This document shows positions 1 through 11,345 of a DNA stretch of 64,000 bases, piece after piece. Numbering within the stretch: the stretch's first letter is position 1; every line of letters starts with the position of its first letter. The stretch is from CAZSLI01 sp964607705 (GTDB lineage Bacteria; Actinomycetota; Coriobacteriia; Anaerosomatales; PHET01), in the NCBI GenBank assembly GCA_964607705.1, contig CAZSLI010000004.1, positions 62,001 to 126,000 on the forward strand, in the 5' to 3' direction. The notes under the pieces are model-generated. The model ran no database searches, was not told the origin of the DNA, and saw only the letters and a list, made by a program, of their open reading frames with translations. Position numbers and translations under genes: made by a program.

Positions 1-174
1 CTTCAGAATCGCCCCGCGACCGCATGCGGCGACGCACTCGAAGCAGCTGTCGCATTCGGCGGCATCCACGTGCACGTACCCGCCGCCGACGCGTACGAGC
101 CCCCTGGAGCAGGCAGCGATGCACTTGCCGCAGCGGTCGCATCGCTCCGGCCGCAGGGCCAGGTGAGACGTCAT
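1..174 (-). CDS. 4Fe-4S ferredoxin-type protein, partial (C-terminus cut by window edge)
   Basis: The first 58 residues can be read on the minus strand before the window ends. They hold two cysteine clusters, C-D-R-C-G-K-C-x3-C near residues 12-22 and C-D-S-C-F-E-C-x3-C near residues 41-51. This is the usual pattern for a pair of [4Fe-4S] clusters, so it is an electron-transfer protein or domain. The ATG overlaps the stop codon of the upstream CPBP protease gene as ATGA, which suggests translational coupling in the ligA operon. Whether more domains follow cannot be seen, so the redox partner is unknown. Confidence 0.8.
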   Translation of the reverse strand, partial: MTSHLALRPERCDRCGKCIAACSRGLVRVGGGYVHVDAAECDSCFECVAACGRGAILK

Positions 175-1535
175 GCGGCGCCTGACCACTTCAGCAGGTA
201 GATCGCTACGAGCCCGAGGCTGTTGAAGAGCGCATGCGTGGCTATAGGCAGCCAGAGCGTCCGCGACTTCACGTACAGCCTGCCGAGGATGAGTGCCAAT
301 ACGAAGATCGGCACCATCGCGACCGGCAGCACATGCACAGAGGTGAACGCGAGCGAGGAGACAAGGATGGCCGTCTTGTCGCCCCACCGCTCCCTGAGCG
401 CGGACAGGAGCACGCCGCGGAAGATGACTTCCTCGGCGAACGGCGCGAGAACGCAGACCGCTAGTACCGTGAGCAGCACGCCGAGCGGCCCGGAAGGCAA
501 CAGCGTCGTGGGATCGATCCCCCGGCCAACGTTGACGCCGAGATACTGCAACAGCACGCCCCACAGGCCCGACAGCAGGCGTGCACCGAGCGCCACTCCG
601 AACGCCAGCGACAAGAGCGGCGCGAGGGCCGCCGGGCGGAGTCCCACAGCGTCAGTGAGGCTGTAGCCTGCGCCTCGAGCCACTCCCCAGACGACGACCG
701 TCATCAACAGGTAGCCGCCGATGAGCGCGGCACCCATGGCAGCGGCGGCGGCCGCATCGGACCATCCCTGAGTGGCCACCCATGCGGCGGCGAGGCCGCA
801 TAGCAGGATGATCGCCGTCCCCAGTGCTGTCACTGAGACGGCCCGGGCTACGCCCCACGACATCAGCGTGAGCGGCGGTTCCGGTCCGAGCTGCTCGTCG
901 GGAGTAGCGGACGCATCGCTGTCCGCGGCGGACCGCTCGAGCGAATCCGCGCCGGCTTCGGGTCGGTCGGCGGCCTCGGCCACCAGCGGCCGATAGGGCT
1001 CGAACTGTCGCGCCCGGACCAGCAGGGCCGCCACCCTCGGCCACCGCCCTGACGACGCCTCCCCCGCGATCGCCCGGCGAGCGTCGTCGTCGGCGTCCAC
1101 AAGCAGCCGGTAGTCAGGATTGAGCCGGTACATCGCCTGGATGCTCGCATAAGAGATGAAGCCGCCGAAGATGAGCAAGACGAAGAGCGCCGTGAACGCG
1201 ACGGCTTCGTACAACGAAAGGAACGGCAGATGCGCCCCGCGGGCGTACGGCTCGTAGACCGACGGCGACAATGCGAACAGCAGCTGCCAAGACAGCGCAG
1301 CGAGCAGCACAGGGGCTGCCAGCATGCCGAGACCGACGCCGAGTATCAGCCGGTAGCGCCAAGCCGCCTGCGCAAGCTCCGTCTCCACGCGCTCGAGCAC
1401 GGCCTGCGGGCTGAGGTCGGCCCCCTCGGGCTGGTCGGCACGGCACCGCAGCACGGTGCCCGGCCTGCGCAAGTCCGGAAAGAGGAAGCGGATGTCGGCC
1501 TTCACTCGGCGCGGCGCTATGACGGGCACTGACAC
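171..1535 (-). CDS. CPBP family intramembrane metalloprotease
   Basis: A 454-residue multi-pass membrane protein with a soluble, acidic loop around residues 150-215. The C-terminal half carries the CPBP (Abi/CAAX prenyl protease 2-like) motifs: the Glu pair and Arg of EEVIFRG at residues 368-374, a His at 401 in FTSVH, and His434 with Asn438 in HALFN. These are the presumed metal ligands and catalytic residues of the family. Family members cleave substrates within the membrane; the substrate here is unknown. The start is a GTG six bases after a GGGAG just beyond the ligA stop. The N-terminal membrane segments before residue 200 are an extension over the core domain. It sits between ligA and a ferredoxin gene, and neither suggests a role. 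Confidence 0.87.
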   Translation of the reverse strand: MSVPVIAPRRVKADIRFLFPDLRRPGTVLRCRADQPEGADLSPQAVLERVETELAQAAWRYRLILGVGLGMLAAPVLLAALSWQLLFALSPSVYEPYARGAHLPFLSLYEAVAFTALFVLLIFGGFISYASIQAMYRLNPDYRLLVDADDDARRAIAGEASSGRWPRVAALLVRARQFEPYRPLVAEAADRPEAGADSLERSAADSDASATPDEQLGPEPPLTLMSWGVARAVSVTALGTAIILLCGLAAAWVATQGWSDAAAAAAMGAALIGGYLLMTVVVWGVARGAGYSLTDAVGLRPAALAPLLSLAFGVALGARLLSGLWGVLLQYLGVNVGRGIDPTTLLPSGPLGVLLTVLAVCVLAPFAEEVIFRGVLLSALRERWGDKTAILVSSLAFTSVHVLPVAMVPIFVLALILGRLYVKSRTLWLPIATHALFNSLGLVAIYLLKWSGAA

Positions 1536-1544
1536 GCGGGCTCC

Positions 1545-4005
<2,461 letters not shown>

Positions 4006-4042
4006 CTGCGTCGCCTGCTGTTATCTTATCCCGCCGCAGTGA

Positions 4043-4774
4043 CTATCCGAGCACATCCACGCCGACAAGCTTGAGGTCGCCCCAGGCGGCGAGCGCGCCA
4101 TCGACGCTCACGACGCAGCCGAGGACCCCGCCGATGCCGCGCGCCACAGCCAGTCCGGCCTCGAGATCGGACGCCGAGCGCACGCGGTTGCCCACGGCAC
4201 TCGCGGCGGCATCGGCCAGTGCGCCGGACCGCGCGATCACGGTCGCGGCGTCCGCCCTGCCGAGCGATATCGAGGGGCCCACCGTCGCGCTCGACGTGGC
4301 CACCGCGAGCGGGAGCGAGGTGCCGCTGAGCTCTATCCCGACGCCACGAGCGCCGTTCTCGCCCGCCCAGAGCGCCACCGTCCGGTCGCGCGACCCGCAC
4401 AGGTAGACGTCCCCGCCGTTCTCGACAATCACCTCGTCGCTCAACGGCCACAGGGCACGCGCCACGTACTCGGCAACCGCACCGGCGACCGCGGCCATCG
4501 GGCCCACTCCGGCAACCTCGGCCGCCCGAGCCATCTCGACCACGACCGGCCCGGCCGATGCGTCGACCGGCACGGGCACGAATGAGTCGCCGAAACGGGG
4601 GTGCCGGACCACGTAGTCCTCGACCTGGGAGCGTGCCTCTGATGCGGCGGCGGTTGCCGGGTCGCTGAGGTCTGAACTGGCCAGGATCTGCAGGTCTGTG
4701 GTGGCGAGCACCACCTCGAATGCGCACAGGCCGGCGTCTACCGCCCGGCGATACGTTCTCGGTTGATACGCCAC
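4043..4774 (-). CDS. UPF0280 family protein (ApbE-like fold)
   Basis: About 243 residues from the chosen GTG, matching the UPF0280 family in length. Diagnostic segments are the YRRAV start, the TTDLQILA strand, a central AGVGPMAAVAGAV and VENGGDVYLC. The family is related to the FAD-binding ApbE/UPF0280 fold, but no reaction is established. The reading frame stays open upstream to an ATG at 4888. That extension would add residues unlike the family, so GTG 4774, preceded by GGGGG, is preferred; another GTG lies a few codons further upstream. It stands just upstream of the DUF2469-ligA group on the same strand. The family is often found in anaerobes and methanogens, which fits the rest of the window. 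Confidence 0.83.
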   Translation of the reverse strand: MAYQPRTYRRAVDAGLCAFEVVLATTDLQILASSDLSDPATAAASEARSQVEDYVVRHPRFGDSFVPVPVDASAGPVVVEMARAAEVAGVGPMAAVAGAVAEYVARALWPLSDEVIVENGGDVYLCGSRDRTVALWAGENGARGVGIELSGTSLPLAVATSSATVGPSISLGRADAATVIARSGALADAAASAVGNRVRSASDLEAGLAVARGIGGVLGCVVSVDGALAAWGDLKLVGVDVLG

Positions 4775-5020
4775 GTATGCCCCCGAACGCACCGGGACGC
4801 CCGCTGCATATGCACCGAGCGTCCCTGAATCAATGAAGAAGAGTCCCCTAGGGGTGACCCCCACGGACAAGATAGCCGAAACATCCAAGGATTGCCAGTC
4901 GGTCTCATGCTGTCCAGGGGCATTTCCGCACCGTCGAGCCCTGCCAATGTCTGCCGTTCCGATGGCACAGGTGGGCGAACGGGGATACCCTACAGAGGGA
5001 CCACGTGGTAAGGAGCACCG

Positions 5021-6055
5021 ATGCGCGAGATCCTAGAGCTGTGCGTCGAGCTGGATCGCAAGGCGTACGACGATTACCGTGCGCTGGCTCATCTCTGCCG
5101 AGTACCCGAGTTGGCGACCATCTTCGAGCAGATGGCCACCGAGGAACGTGTCCACGTCGACTGGTGGTCTGACCTTCTCATCGCATGGGAGGGCGGGCTC
5201 GTCCCCGACATCGCCGATGAGCACAACCTCTTCGAGCGACTCAAGGAACTGAGCACGGAAGTCGCAGCGATCTCGCCGGACGACATGCCGGACATGAGCA
5301 CCGACGACATGCTCGATCTTGCCACGATGCTCGAGTTCTACATGCTGGACCCCGTCTTCGGCGAGCTTGTGGACATCATGCAGCCCGGCAGCCGGGTGGA
5401 GGTCAGGGAGGCCTACTCCCGCCACGTGCTGCGGCTCGTAGAAGCCATCGAGCGCTTCTACACGCGGCCCGGGCTGGCGGCCTTCCTTGCGGGCGTGCTG
5501 AAGCGCGCCTATCGCGACCAGCAGCGGCTCGCCGCCCTCGCCATGCGGGACCAGCTCACCGGCCTCTACAATCGCCGAGGACTCCTCGGGCACCTCACGC
5601 AGTGGCTGTCGTGGTCCGAGCGCTACAAGCATCCGGTCGGCGTGGCGCTCGTCGACCTCGACCACTTCAAGGCGATCAACGACACGCTCGGCCATGCGGG
5701 CGGGGACGAGGCGCTGTGCACCGTCGCCCGCATACTCAGGGAGACCGTGCGCGGCTCCGACGTCGTGGGGCGGTTCGGCGGTGACGAGTTCCTCGTGCTG
5801 GCGCCGGAGGCGGACGACGAAGTCCTCGGCCAGCTTATGGTCCGCATCGTCGAGGCCGTGGGCGACGCCCCGATCGACATCGGAGGCCGCTCAGTGACGC
5901 TGTCGGTGAGCGCCGGCGGCGCGTGGGTGCCGGGCGGAGTGGCTATCACGCCGGAGATCCTGGTGGCGAAGGCGGACCGCTCGATGTACGAAGCGAAGTC
6001 CGAGGGCCGGAACCGTTCGAGCGCGCCTGCAAAGCTCGCCGAACCGGTCAGCTGA
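5021..6055 (+). CDS. Diguanylate cyclase with N-terminal ferritin/rubrerythrin-like domain
   Basis: A 344-residue soluble protein that should make cyclic di-GMP from two GTP. The C-terminal GGDEF domain (about 175-335) has an intact GGDEF motif at 253-257 and an RxxD inhibitory site (R244-D247) five residues before it, so it is probably active and product-inhibited. The N-terminal 145 residues form four predicted helices with a ferritin-like ligand pattern: E10 in helix A, E42-x-x-H45 in helix B, E105 in helix C, and E130 with H135 in helix D. Helix D deviates from the canonical ExxH. A diiron or oxygen/peroxide sensory role is inferred. AAGGAG at 5010-5015 fixes the ATG. No membrane segment is present. 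The gene ends tail-to-tail with lipA, overlapping by 8 bases. Confidence 0.87.
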   Translation: MREILELCVELDRKAYDDYRALAHLCRVPELATIFEQMATEERVHVDWWSDLLIAWEGGLVPDIADEHNLFERLKELSTEVAAISPDDMPDMSTDDMLDLATMLEFYMLDPVFGELVDIMQPGSRVEVREAYSRHVLRLVEAIERFYTRPGLAAFLAGVLKRAYRDQQRLAALAMRDQLTGLYNRRGLLGHLTQWLSWSERYKHPVGVALVDLDHFKAINDTLGHAGGDEALCTVARILRETVRGSDVVGRFGGDEFLVLAPEADDEVLGQLMVRIVEAVGDAPIDIGGRSVTLSVSAGGAWVPGGVAITPEILVAKADRSMYEAKSEGRNRSSAPAKLAEPVS

Positions 6056-6965
6056 CGTCCTCGGCGAGCTCGCCCGCGTGATAGCTCGAGCGGACGAACG
6101 GTGCGCTGGCCACGGCATCGAACCCCATCGCGTACCCATCACGCGCAAGCTGTGCAAAGACCTCGGGCTCAACAAACTCCGTGACAGGTAGGTGTCGGCT
6201 GCTCGGCCGGAGGTACTGGCCGAGGGTGAGCATCGTCACGCCATGCGCGCGCAGGTCACGCATGACCGCGCGCACCTCGTCGGGCGTCTCACCCAGACCG
6301 AGCATCAGGCCGGACTTGGTGGGCACGTCGGAGCGCCGTCGTGACACCCGGCGCAGCACCTCGAGGCTTCGCTCGTAGACGGCTTGGGGACGCACCTCGG
6401 TGTAGAGGCGCGGGACGGTCTCGACATTGTGATTGAAGACATCGGGACGCGCGTCGGCGACCAGGTCGACCGAGCCGAGATCGCCCGCAAAGTCACTGGT
6501 GAGCACCTCCACCGCAGCGTCCGGCGCCGCGGCGCGCACGGCGTTCATGACGGCCACGAAGTGGGCGGCGCCCCCATCGGTCAGGTCGTCACGGGTGACC
6601 GACGTGATCACCACGTGACGCAGGCCCAGCCGGGCGACCGCCTCACCGACTCGCGCGGGCTCGTTCGGGTCGAGCGGTTCGGGGCACTGGGTCTCTACCG
6701 CGCAGAACCGGCAGCCGCGTGTACAGGCGCCACCCATGATGAGGAACGTGGCTGTGCCCTCGCTGAAGCACTCGCCGCGGTTCGGGCACTTGGCAGACTG
6801 GCACACGGTGTTGAGCTTGAGCTCAGCGAGCAGCCCGTCCACCTCGGTGTAGGCGCCCGAATGGGCTATGGGCCGCCGAAGCCACGCCGGCAGTCGCTTG
6901 GTGCGCTCGGTGGTGCCGTGAGCGTACTCGGCGGGGGGCTGGTGCGATGAGGTCTCGTGAGGCAT
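6048..6965 (-). CDS. lipA: Lipoyl synthase LipA
   Basis: A 305-residue radical-SAM enzyme that inserts two sulfur atoms into octanoyl groups on lipoyl domains. The auxiliary cluster cysteines C55, C60 and C66 and the radical-SAM triad C81-x3-C85-x2-C88 are all present, followed by the usual TIM-barrel sequence. An in-frame ATG nine bases upstream (6974) is an alternative. However, it overlaps a TACCAT -10-like hexamer (6973-6978) lying seven bases before the ATG at 6965, so the shorter form may be a leaderless start. Dihydrolipoyl dehydrogenase lies just upstream on the same strand, which fits shared work in lipoate-dependent complexes or the glycine cleavage system. No lipB or lplA is seen in the window. 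Confidence 0.96.
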   Translation of the reverse strand: MPHETSSHQPPAEYAHGTTERTKRLPAWLRRPIAHSGAYTEVDGLLAELKLNTVCQSAKCPNRGECFSEGTATFLIMGGACTRGCRFCAVETQCPEPLDPNEPARVGEAVARLGLRHVVITSVTRDDLTDGGAAHFVAVMNAVRAAAPDAAVEVLTSDFAGDLGSVDLVADARPDVFNHNVETVPRLYTEVRPQAVYERSLEVLRRVSRRRSDVPTKSGLMLGLGETPDEVRAVMRDLRAHGVTMLTLGQYLRPSSRHLPVTEFVEPEVFAQLARDGYAMGFDAVASAPFVRSSYHAGELAEDVS

Positions 6966-6972
6966 GCCGCGC

Positions 6973-6978
6973 ATGGTA
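6973..6978 (-). promoter_or_regulatory. Putative lipA -10 element (leaderless start)
   Basis: TACCAT on the minus strand, 7 bases before the lipA ATG at 6965. That spacing would place the transcript start at or next to the start codon. No clear -35 box was assigned. Confidence 0.35.
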
Positions 6979-7015
6979 GCACGCCACCGCGCTTCTTCGA
7001 ACGCGCGCTGAAGCG

Positions 7016-8395
7016 CTAGACCTTCCCGGCAGCGTCGAGGGCCGCGAACTTGATGACCTCGCTGACGGTCGGGTGGCCGTGAACTGTGTGTGCGAGCTGC
7101 TTGACCGTGACTCCGTTGGCCATGCAGACGGCCACCTCATGGATGATCTCCACCGCGTGCGGCCCGACGATCTGGCAGCCGACGATGCGCCCGCTGCCCT
7201 TCTCGGCGACGATCTGCACGAACCCGTCGCTTTCGCCCTCGCCGAGGGCCTTCCCGTTCGCCGAGAACTTCGACACCGCCTGGATGGCGTCGATGCCGCG
7301 CTCCTTGGCGCCGTCCTTCGTGCGACCGACGACTGCGACCTCGGGGAACGTGTAGACGCACGCCGGGATGCAGTCGAGGCACACGGTGTCGCTCGGCTGC
7401 TCACCCTTGAGCGCCGCGACGGCGTTGCGTGCGGCCGCGATACCCTCGTCCTCGGCCACGTGCGCGAGCATCATGCCGCCGATGAGGTCGCCGATGGCGT
7501 AGACGCCCGCAAGGTTCGTACGGAAGTACTCGTCGACCTTGAGTGCGCGGCGATCGAACTCGATGCCGGCCGCCTCGTAGCCGAAGCCCGCGGAGTTGGG
7601 CACCCGACCCACGGCGCTCATGACGATCTCGCTCTCGAGAACGGCTCCACTTGCGAGCGTGGAGCGCATGCGCTCACCCACCCGCTCGACCGTCTGGACC
7701 GAGTCGCCGATGTGGAACTCGACCCCAAGCTCCTCGAGATGCTGCTGTGTCAGGCGGACCACGCGCTTGTCGTTGCCGGGAAGCACCTGCGGGGCGAGCT
7801 CGACGACCGTGACTTTGCTGCCGAACGCGGCGTAGGCGCAGGCGAACTCGAGGCCGATGACCCCGCCGCCGATGATGAGGATGTCCTTCGGGATGTCCTT
7901 GAGCGAAACGGCATCGTCGCTGGTCCAGACGCCGGCCATGTCGTGATCGATGTTCGGGAGCCTGAAGACGATCGAGCCGGTTGCGAGGATGACCGCATCC
8001 GCCTCGACCGTGCGTGTGCCGCCGTCCGCGAGTGCCACCTCGACAGTCTTCTCGCCCGCGAGCTTGCCCTCGCCATAGACGACCTCGACCTTGAGGCGCT
8101 TGGCACTCGACTCCACCTGGCCCACGAGCTCGTCGACCACGCCCTCCTTGCGGGCGCGCAGACGAGCGACGTCCACCGTGGCGACCTCGACGTCGAGACC
8201 GAACTCCTCGGCGTTACGCGTGTCGGCGACGATGTGAGCCGAGCGCAGGATGGTCTTGGTGGGGATGCAGCCCCAGTTCAGGCAGGTGCCTCCGAGCCGC
8301 TCGCGTTCGACCAGCACGACCTCGGCGCCAAGCCGGGCCGCTTCGAATGCCGCCGAGTAACCACCGGGACCGCCGCCGAGAACCGCGATACGCAT
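7016..8395 (-). CDS. lpd: Dihydrolipoyl dehydrogenase
   Basis: A 459-residue flavoprotein that reoxidises dihydrolipoamide with NAD+. It opens with the FAD-binding GGGPGG at residues 7-12. The redox-active disulfide follows in GGTCLNWGC (C38 and C43), then the NAD-binding GGGVIG, the second FAD motif near YAIGD, and the dimerisation domain with the His-Pro-Thr-x-x-E catalytic pair near the C-terminus. The frame stays open upstream, but the ATG at 8395 is right because it starts directly on the FAD fold and has GGAGGG a few bases upstream. Cofactor loading by lipA next door is consistent. Which complex it serves (pyruvate, 2-oxoacid or glycine cleavage) cannot be told from this window. Confidence 0.96.
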   Translation of the reverse strand: MRIAVLGGGPGGYSAAFEAARLGAEVVLVERERLGGTCLNWGCIPTKTILRSAHIVADTRNAEEFGLDVEVATVDVARLRARKEGVVDELVGQVESSAKRLKVEVVYGEGKLAGEKTVEVALADGGTRTVEADAVILATGSIVFRLPNIDHDMAGVWTSDDAVSLKDIPKDILIIGGGVIGLEFACAYAAFGSKVTVVELAPQVLPGNDKRVVRLTQQHLEELGVEFHIGDSVQTVERVGERMRSTLASGAVLESEIVMSAVGRVPNSAGFGYEAAGIEFDRRALKVDEYFRTNLAGVYAIGDLIGGMMLAHVAEDEGIAAARNAVAALKGEQPSDTVCLDCIPACVYTFPEVAVVGRTKDGAKERGIDAIQAVSKFSANGKALGEGESDGFVQIVAEKGSGRIVGCQIVGPHAVEIIHEVAVCMANGVTVKQLAHTVHGHPTVSEVIKFAALDAAGKV

Positions 8396-8534
8396 AAGGA
8401 GACCCTCCGAACTCACCCTATGGGCAGATAGTCCGGAGATTCTAGCATGCCGAGGAATCACATCGGGTGCTGAGCGGAACCTTCCCGGCGCGTCATCGCG
8501 GGCGATCGTCTCCGCCGAACCGCCCCTAGCCCGG

Positions 8535-9407
8535 CTAGGCGAGATCGGCGCCCTCGAGGATCACGCGCACCGCGTCATCGGAGCCAAGCGGCATGATGTG
8601 GACCCCATCGGCCATCGCCTTGAGTTCGCGCACCTGCTCGGTGGCGAGCGCGATCGACTCGGCGAGCGGGTCGGCGGCTCCCTTGATGCGGGACTCGATC
8701 GCTTCCGGCACCATGAGACCCGCAAGCTTGCTGTTGATGAAGTCGATCACCCGTCCGCTCTTGAACAGCAGGACGCCGGCGATGAGCTTCACGCCGTAGG
8801 GCTCCAGCGCCTCTGCCGCGCGCGCGAACTTGGCCACGTCGGTCACGGCCTGAGTCTGGAAGAACCGCGCGCCGGCCTCTATCTTCTGCACCGTGCGCTC
8901 CAGCTGGATGTCGAAGGGCTCCGCTTCAGGGAACGCTGCGGCGCCGAGAAGGAAGTCGGTCGCCCCGGTGAGCGCAGAGCCGTTCATGTCCGCCCCGTCG
9001 TTCAGGCCCCGCGCGACGCCCAAGAGCTGCGTCGAGTCGAGGTCGAACACGCCCTTGGCCTCCGGGTGATCGCCGCCGCGGGGATCGTCGCCCGTCACGA
9101 TCAGCACGTTCTCGAGGCCCAGCGTCCACGCGGCGAGCAGATCGCTTTGCAGCGCAAGGCGGTTCCGGTCCCGGCAGGTCTGCTGGAATATGGGCTCGAA
9201 TCCGGCGTCCAGCACCGCGCGAGACGCAGCGAGCGAACTCAGGTGCAGAGTCGCTCCCTGATTGTCAGTGACGTTGAGCGCGTGACAGTAGGGTCCCAGC
9301 CGCTCGACGCTCGCGAGCATCGCCGAGTAGTCGGTCCCGTGGGGCGGCGCTACCTCGCCGGTGACGACGAACTCACCGCGCTCGAGCGCATCGCGCAGAC
9401 GGCTCAT
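8535..9407 (-). CDS. metF: Methylenetetrahydrofolate reductase MetF
   Basis: A 290-residue MTHFR-family TIM barrel that reduces 5,10-methylene-THF to 5-methyl-THF. Recognisable features are the N-terminal GEVAPPHG with its catalytic Glu, the LNVTDNQGA segment, the TGDDPR block and FFQTQAV near the middle. An open frame runs upstream into metV, but the ATG at 9407 overlaps the metV stop as ATGA and starts at the family N-terminus. The tight pairing with metV is the acetogen-type arrangement, in which MetV is an obligate partner of the flavin-containing MetF. The product feeds MetH, encoded further upstream on the same strand. Confidence 0.95.
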   Translation of the reverse strand: MSRLRDALERGEFVVTGEVAPPHGTDYSAMLASVERLGPYCHALNVTDNQGATLHLSSLAASRAVLDAGFEPIFQQTCRDRNRLALQSDLLAAWTLGLENVLIVTGDDPRGGDHPEAKGVFDLDSTQLLGVARGLNDGADMNGSALTGATDFLLGAAAFPEAEPFDIQLERTVQKIEAGARFFQTQAVTDVAKFARAAEALEPYGVKLIAGVLLFKSGRVIDFINSKLAGLMVPEAIESRIKGAADPLAESIALATEQVRELKAMADGVHIMPLGSDDAVRVILEGADLA

Positions 9408-10075
9408 CGGCTGTCGCCCTCTCCGCGCTGCTCGCGCATGTTGACGCTGCCCGGCTTGAGCTTCACGGCATAGTTCTTCGGCGGGACGCTCTTGGCGGCG
9501 GTCCTTCCCTGCTCGGCGAGGCGCCGGCGGATACGGACGTGAGTGCACTCGCGGTCGGCGAGCACCTCGCACTTGCCGTTCCACATGCCACCGCACGGCC
9601 CGTTGAGCAGGCCTTTCGGGCAGGTCGTGACCGGGCAGATGCCGGCAGTCAGGTCGAGAACGCAGTCGCCGCAGGTTTGGCAACGCTCTTCGAAGACGCC
9701 GTGGCGGACCACCGTGCCGAGGAAGGCGCTGTCGAGTGCGGGAAACACCGGCTTCTTCACCGCATCCGCCACCGTCTGCACTCCTGCGCCGCACGTGAGC
9801 ACCAGGAGTGCGTCAGCGCGGTCGATGTCACCGGAGTTCTTGCGCGTGTCCAGCCGCGTGCCGCCCTGATGGCAGGCGACCTCGCCTATCGCCCAGCCCG
9901 TGACCTCGAAGCCCTCGGCCTCGAGGCGCGCCTTGGACGTCATGATCGCCTTTTCGCCGCCGGTACCGGCGACGGTGGCACACTGGCCGCAGCCCATGAG
10001 GAAGACACGCTTCGCGCCGATCTCCTCGAGATTGCGGCGGATGCGGTTCCAGTCGCGTGGCTTGGTGATGATCAC
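9404..10075 (-). CDS. metV: MetV-type methylenetetrahydrofolate reductase partner (MTHFR C-terminal domain protein)
   Basis: A 223-residue cysteine-rich protein of the family that accompanies MetF in acetogens and many anaerobes. Conserved segments are the early FLMGCGQCATVAGTGG, a central C-x2-C-G-D-C block, and the CPKGLLNGPCGG signature. In characterised MetVF complexes this subunit binds metal and is needed for reductase activity with a physiological donor. The reading frame begins earlier with a GTG at 10093, but that codon overlaps the ribosome binding site. GAGGAGG at 10082-10088 points to the GTG at 10075, six bases downstream. The gene overlaps metF by four bases. The electron donor is not shown by the sequence. 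Confidence 0.9.
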   Translation of the reverse strand: MIITKPRDWNRIRRNLEEIGAKRVFLMGCGQCATVAGTGGEKAIMTSKARLEAEGFEVTGWAIGEVACHQGGTRLDTRKNSGDIDRADALLVLTCGAGVQTVADAVKKPVFPALDSAFLGTVVRHGVFEERCQTCGDCVLDLTAGICPVTTCPKGLLNGPCGGMWNGKCEVLADRECTHVRIRRRLAEQGRTAAKSVPPKNYAVKLKPGSVNMREQRGEGDSR

Positions 10076-10155
10076 GTTCGGCCTCCTCGGCACTCGCTCA
10101 GGCGCATGCGCGTGAGAGTCCCGACACGATAGCGCGTGCCCCGTACCGCGGCAAA

Positions 10156-11274
10156 CTAACCGAGCTGCTCGGCCAGCACCTCGGCGATGCGAGTGGCGGC
10201 GGTCCCGTCGCCGAACGGGTTGGCTGCGTGCGCCATCGCTGCATATTCCTCGGCATCATCGAGCAGCAGGGACGCCTCAGCGAAGACCCGCTCCTCGTCC
10301 GTACCCACGAGCCGCACGGTGCCGGCCGCCACCGCCTCGGGTCGCTCGGTGCAATCACGCATGACCAACACCGGGACGCCGAGCGAGGGCGCCTCCTCCT
10401 GCATGCCGCCGGAGTCCGACAGGATGAGCGTGGACGCCTTCATCAGGTTGACGAACGGCACGTAGTCGAGCGGAGCCAGCAGGTCGACGCGGTCCACACC
10501 GCCGAGGACCTCGCGCGCGATCTCCTGCACCTCCGGGTTGAGATGCACCGAGAAGAGCACATGGACGTCGGGATGCGTCTCCACCAGGCGCTTCGCGGCG
10601 CGGCACACGCACCCGATGGGGTCGCCCCAGTTCTCGCGACGATGGCTCGTCATGAGGACGATGCGCCTTCCGCTCTCGATCGCCGAGCGCACCGGGCCTT
10701 CGGGAAACTCGTACGGCATCTCGAGGACCTCGAACAGCGCGTCGACAACGGTGTTGCCGGTCATCCACACCTTCGCAGGGTCGACGCCGTCGCGCAGCAA
10801 GCGCGACTCGGCGACGCCGGTCGGCGGGAAGTGCCACGTCGCGATCTGCGTGGCCAGGCGCCGGTTCATCTCCTCGGGAAAGGGTGCATAGACGTCATCT
10901 GTGCGCAGGCCGGCCTCGACGTGCCCAACCGGGATCTTGCGATAGAAGGCGGCGAGCGCCGTGACGAAAGTCGTCGTGGTATCGCCCTGCACGAGCACCG
11001 CATCAGGCTTGAGCTCGTCGAGCGCCGGCCCCACGCGCTCCAGCACGCGGCTCGTGAGGCCGTCGAGCGTCTGCCGAGGAAGCATGACCGCCAGGTCGAT
11101 GTCGGCCTGGATATCGAAGACTCTCAGCACCTGGTCGAGCATCTCGCGATGCTGGCCGGTGACGAGCACCTGCACGTCGAAGCCGCCGTGGCGGCGCAGC
11201 GCGTGAACCACGGGCGCCATCTTGATGGCCTCAGGCCGCGTTCCGAACGCGACGGCGATGGTCTTGCGGGTCAT
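10156..11274 (-). CDS. wecB: UDP-N-acetylglucosamine 2-epimerase (non-hydrolysing)
   Basis: A 372-residue enzyme interconverting UDP-GlcNAc and UDP-ManNAc, for cell-surface polymers. It has the family start AFGTRPEAIKMAP, the VQGDTTT and GHVEAGLRT blocks, the TSHRREN motif and the C-terminal DSGG-x-QEE signature. Length is typical. Two start ATGs are six bases apart. GGAGGT at 11281-11286 directly abuts the first and is spaced seven bases from the second (11274), so the second is chosen. It lies between metH and metV on the same strand, with gaps of about 70-80 bases, although its job is unrelated to methionine. Confidence 0.96.
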   Translation of the reverse strand: MTRKTIAVAFGTRPEAIKMAPVVHALRRHGGFDVQVLVTGQHREMLDQVLRVFDIQADIDLAVMLPRQTLDGLTSRVLERVGPALDELKPDAVLVQGDTTTTFVTALAAFYRKIPVGHVEAGLRTDDVYAPFPEEMNRRLATQIATWHFPPTGVAESRLLRDGVDPAKVWMTGNTVVDALFEVLEMPYEFPEGPVRSAIESGRRIVLMTSHRRENWGDPIGCVCRAAKRLVETHPDVHVLFSVHLNPEVQEIAREVLGGVDRVDLLAPLDYVPFVNLMKASTLILSDSGGMQEEAPSLGVPVLVMRDCTERPEAVAAGTVRLVGTDEERVFAEASLLLDDAEEYAAMAHAANPFGDGTAATRIAEVLAEQLG

Positions 11275-11345
11275 CGGCATACCTCCGCGGCAAGGCTACC
11301 CTAGCCGAGCAGCCCAGCGCCAGAGCCGCCGAGTGCATCGCCTCG

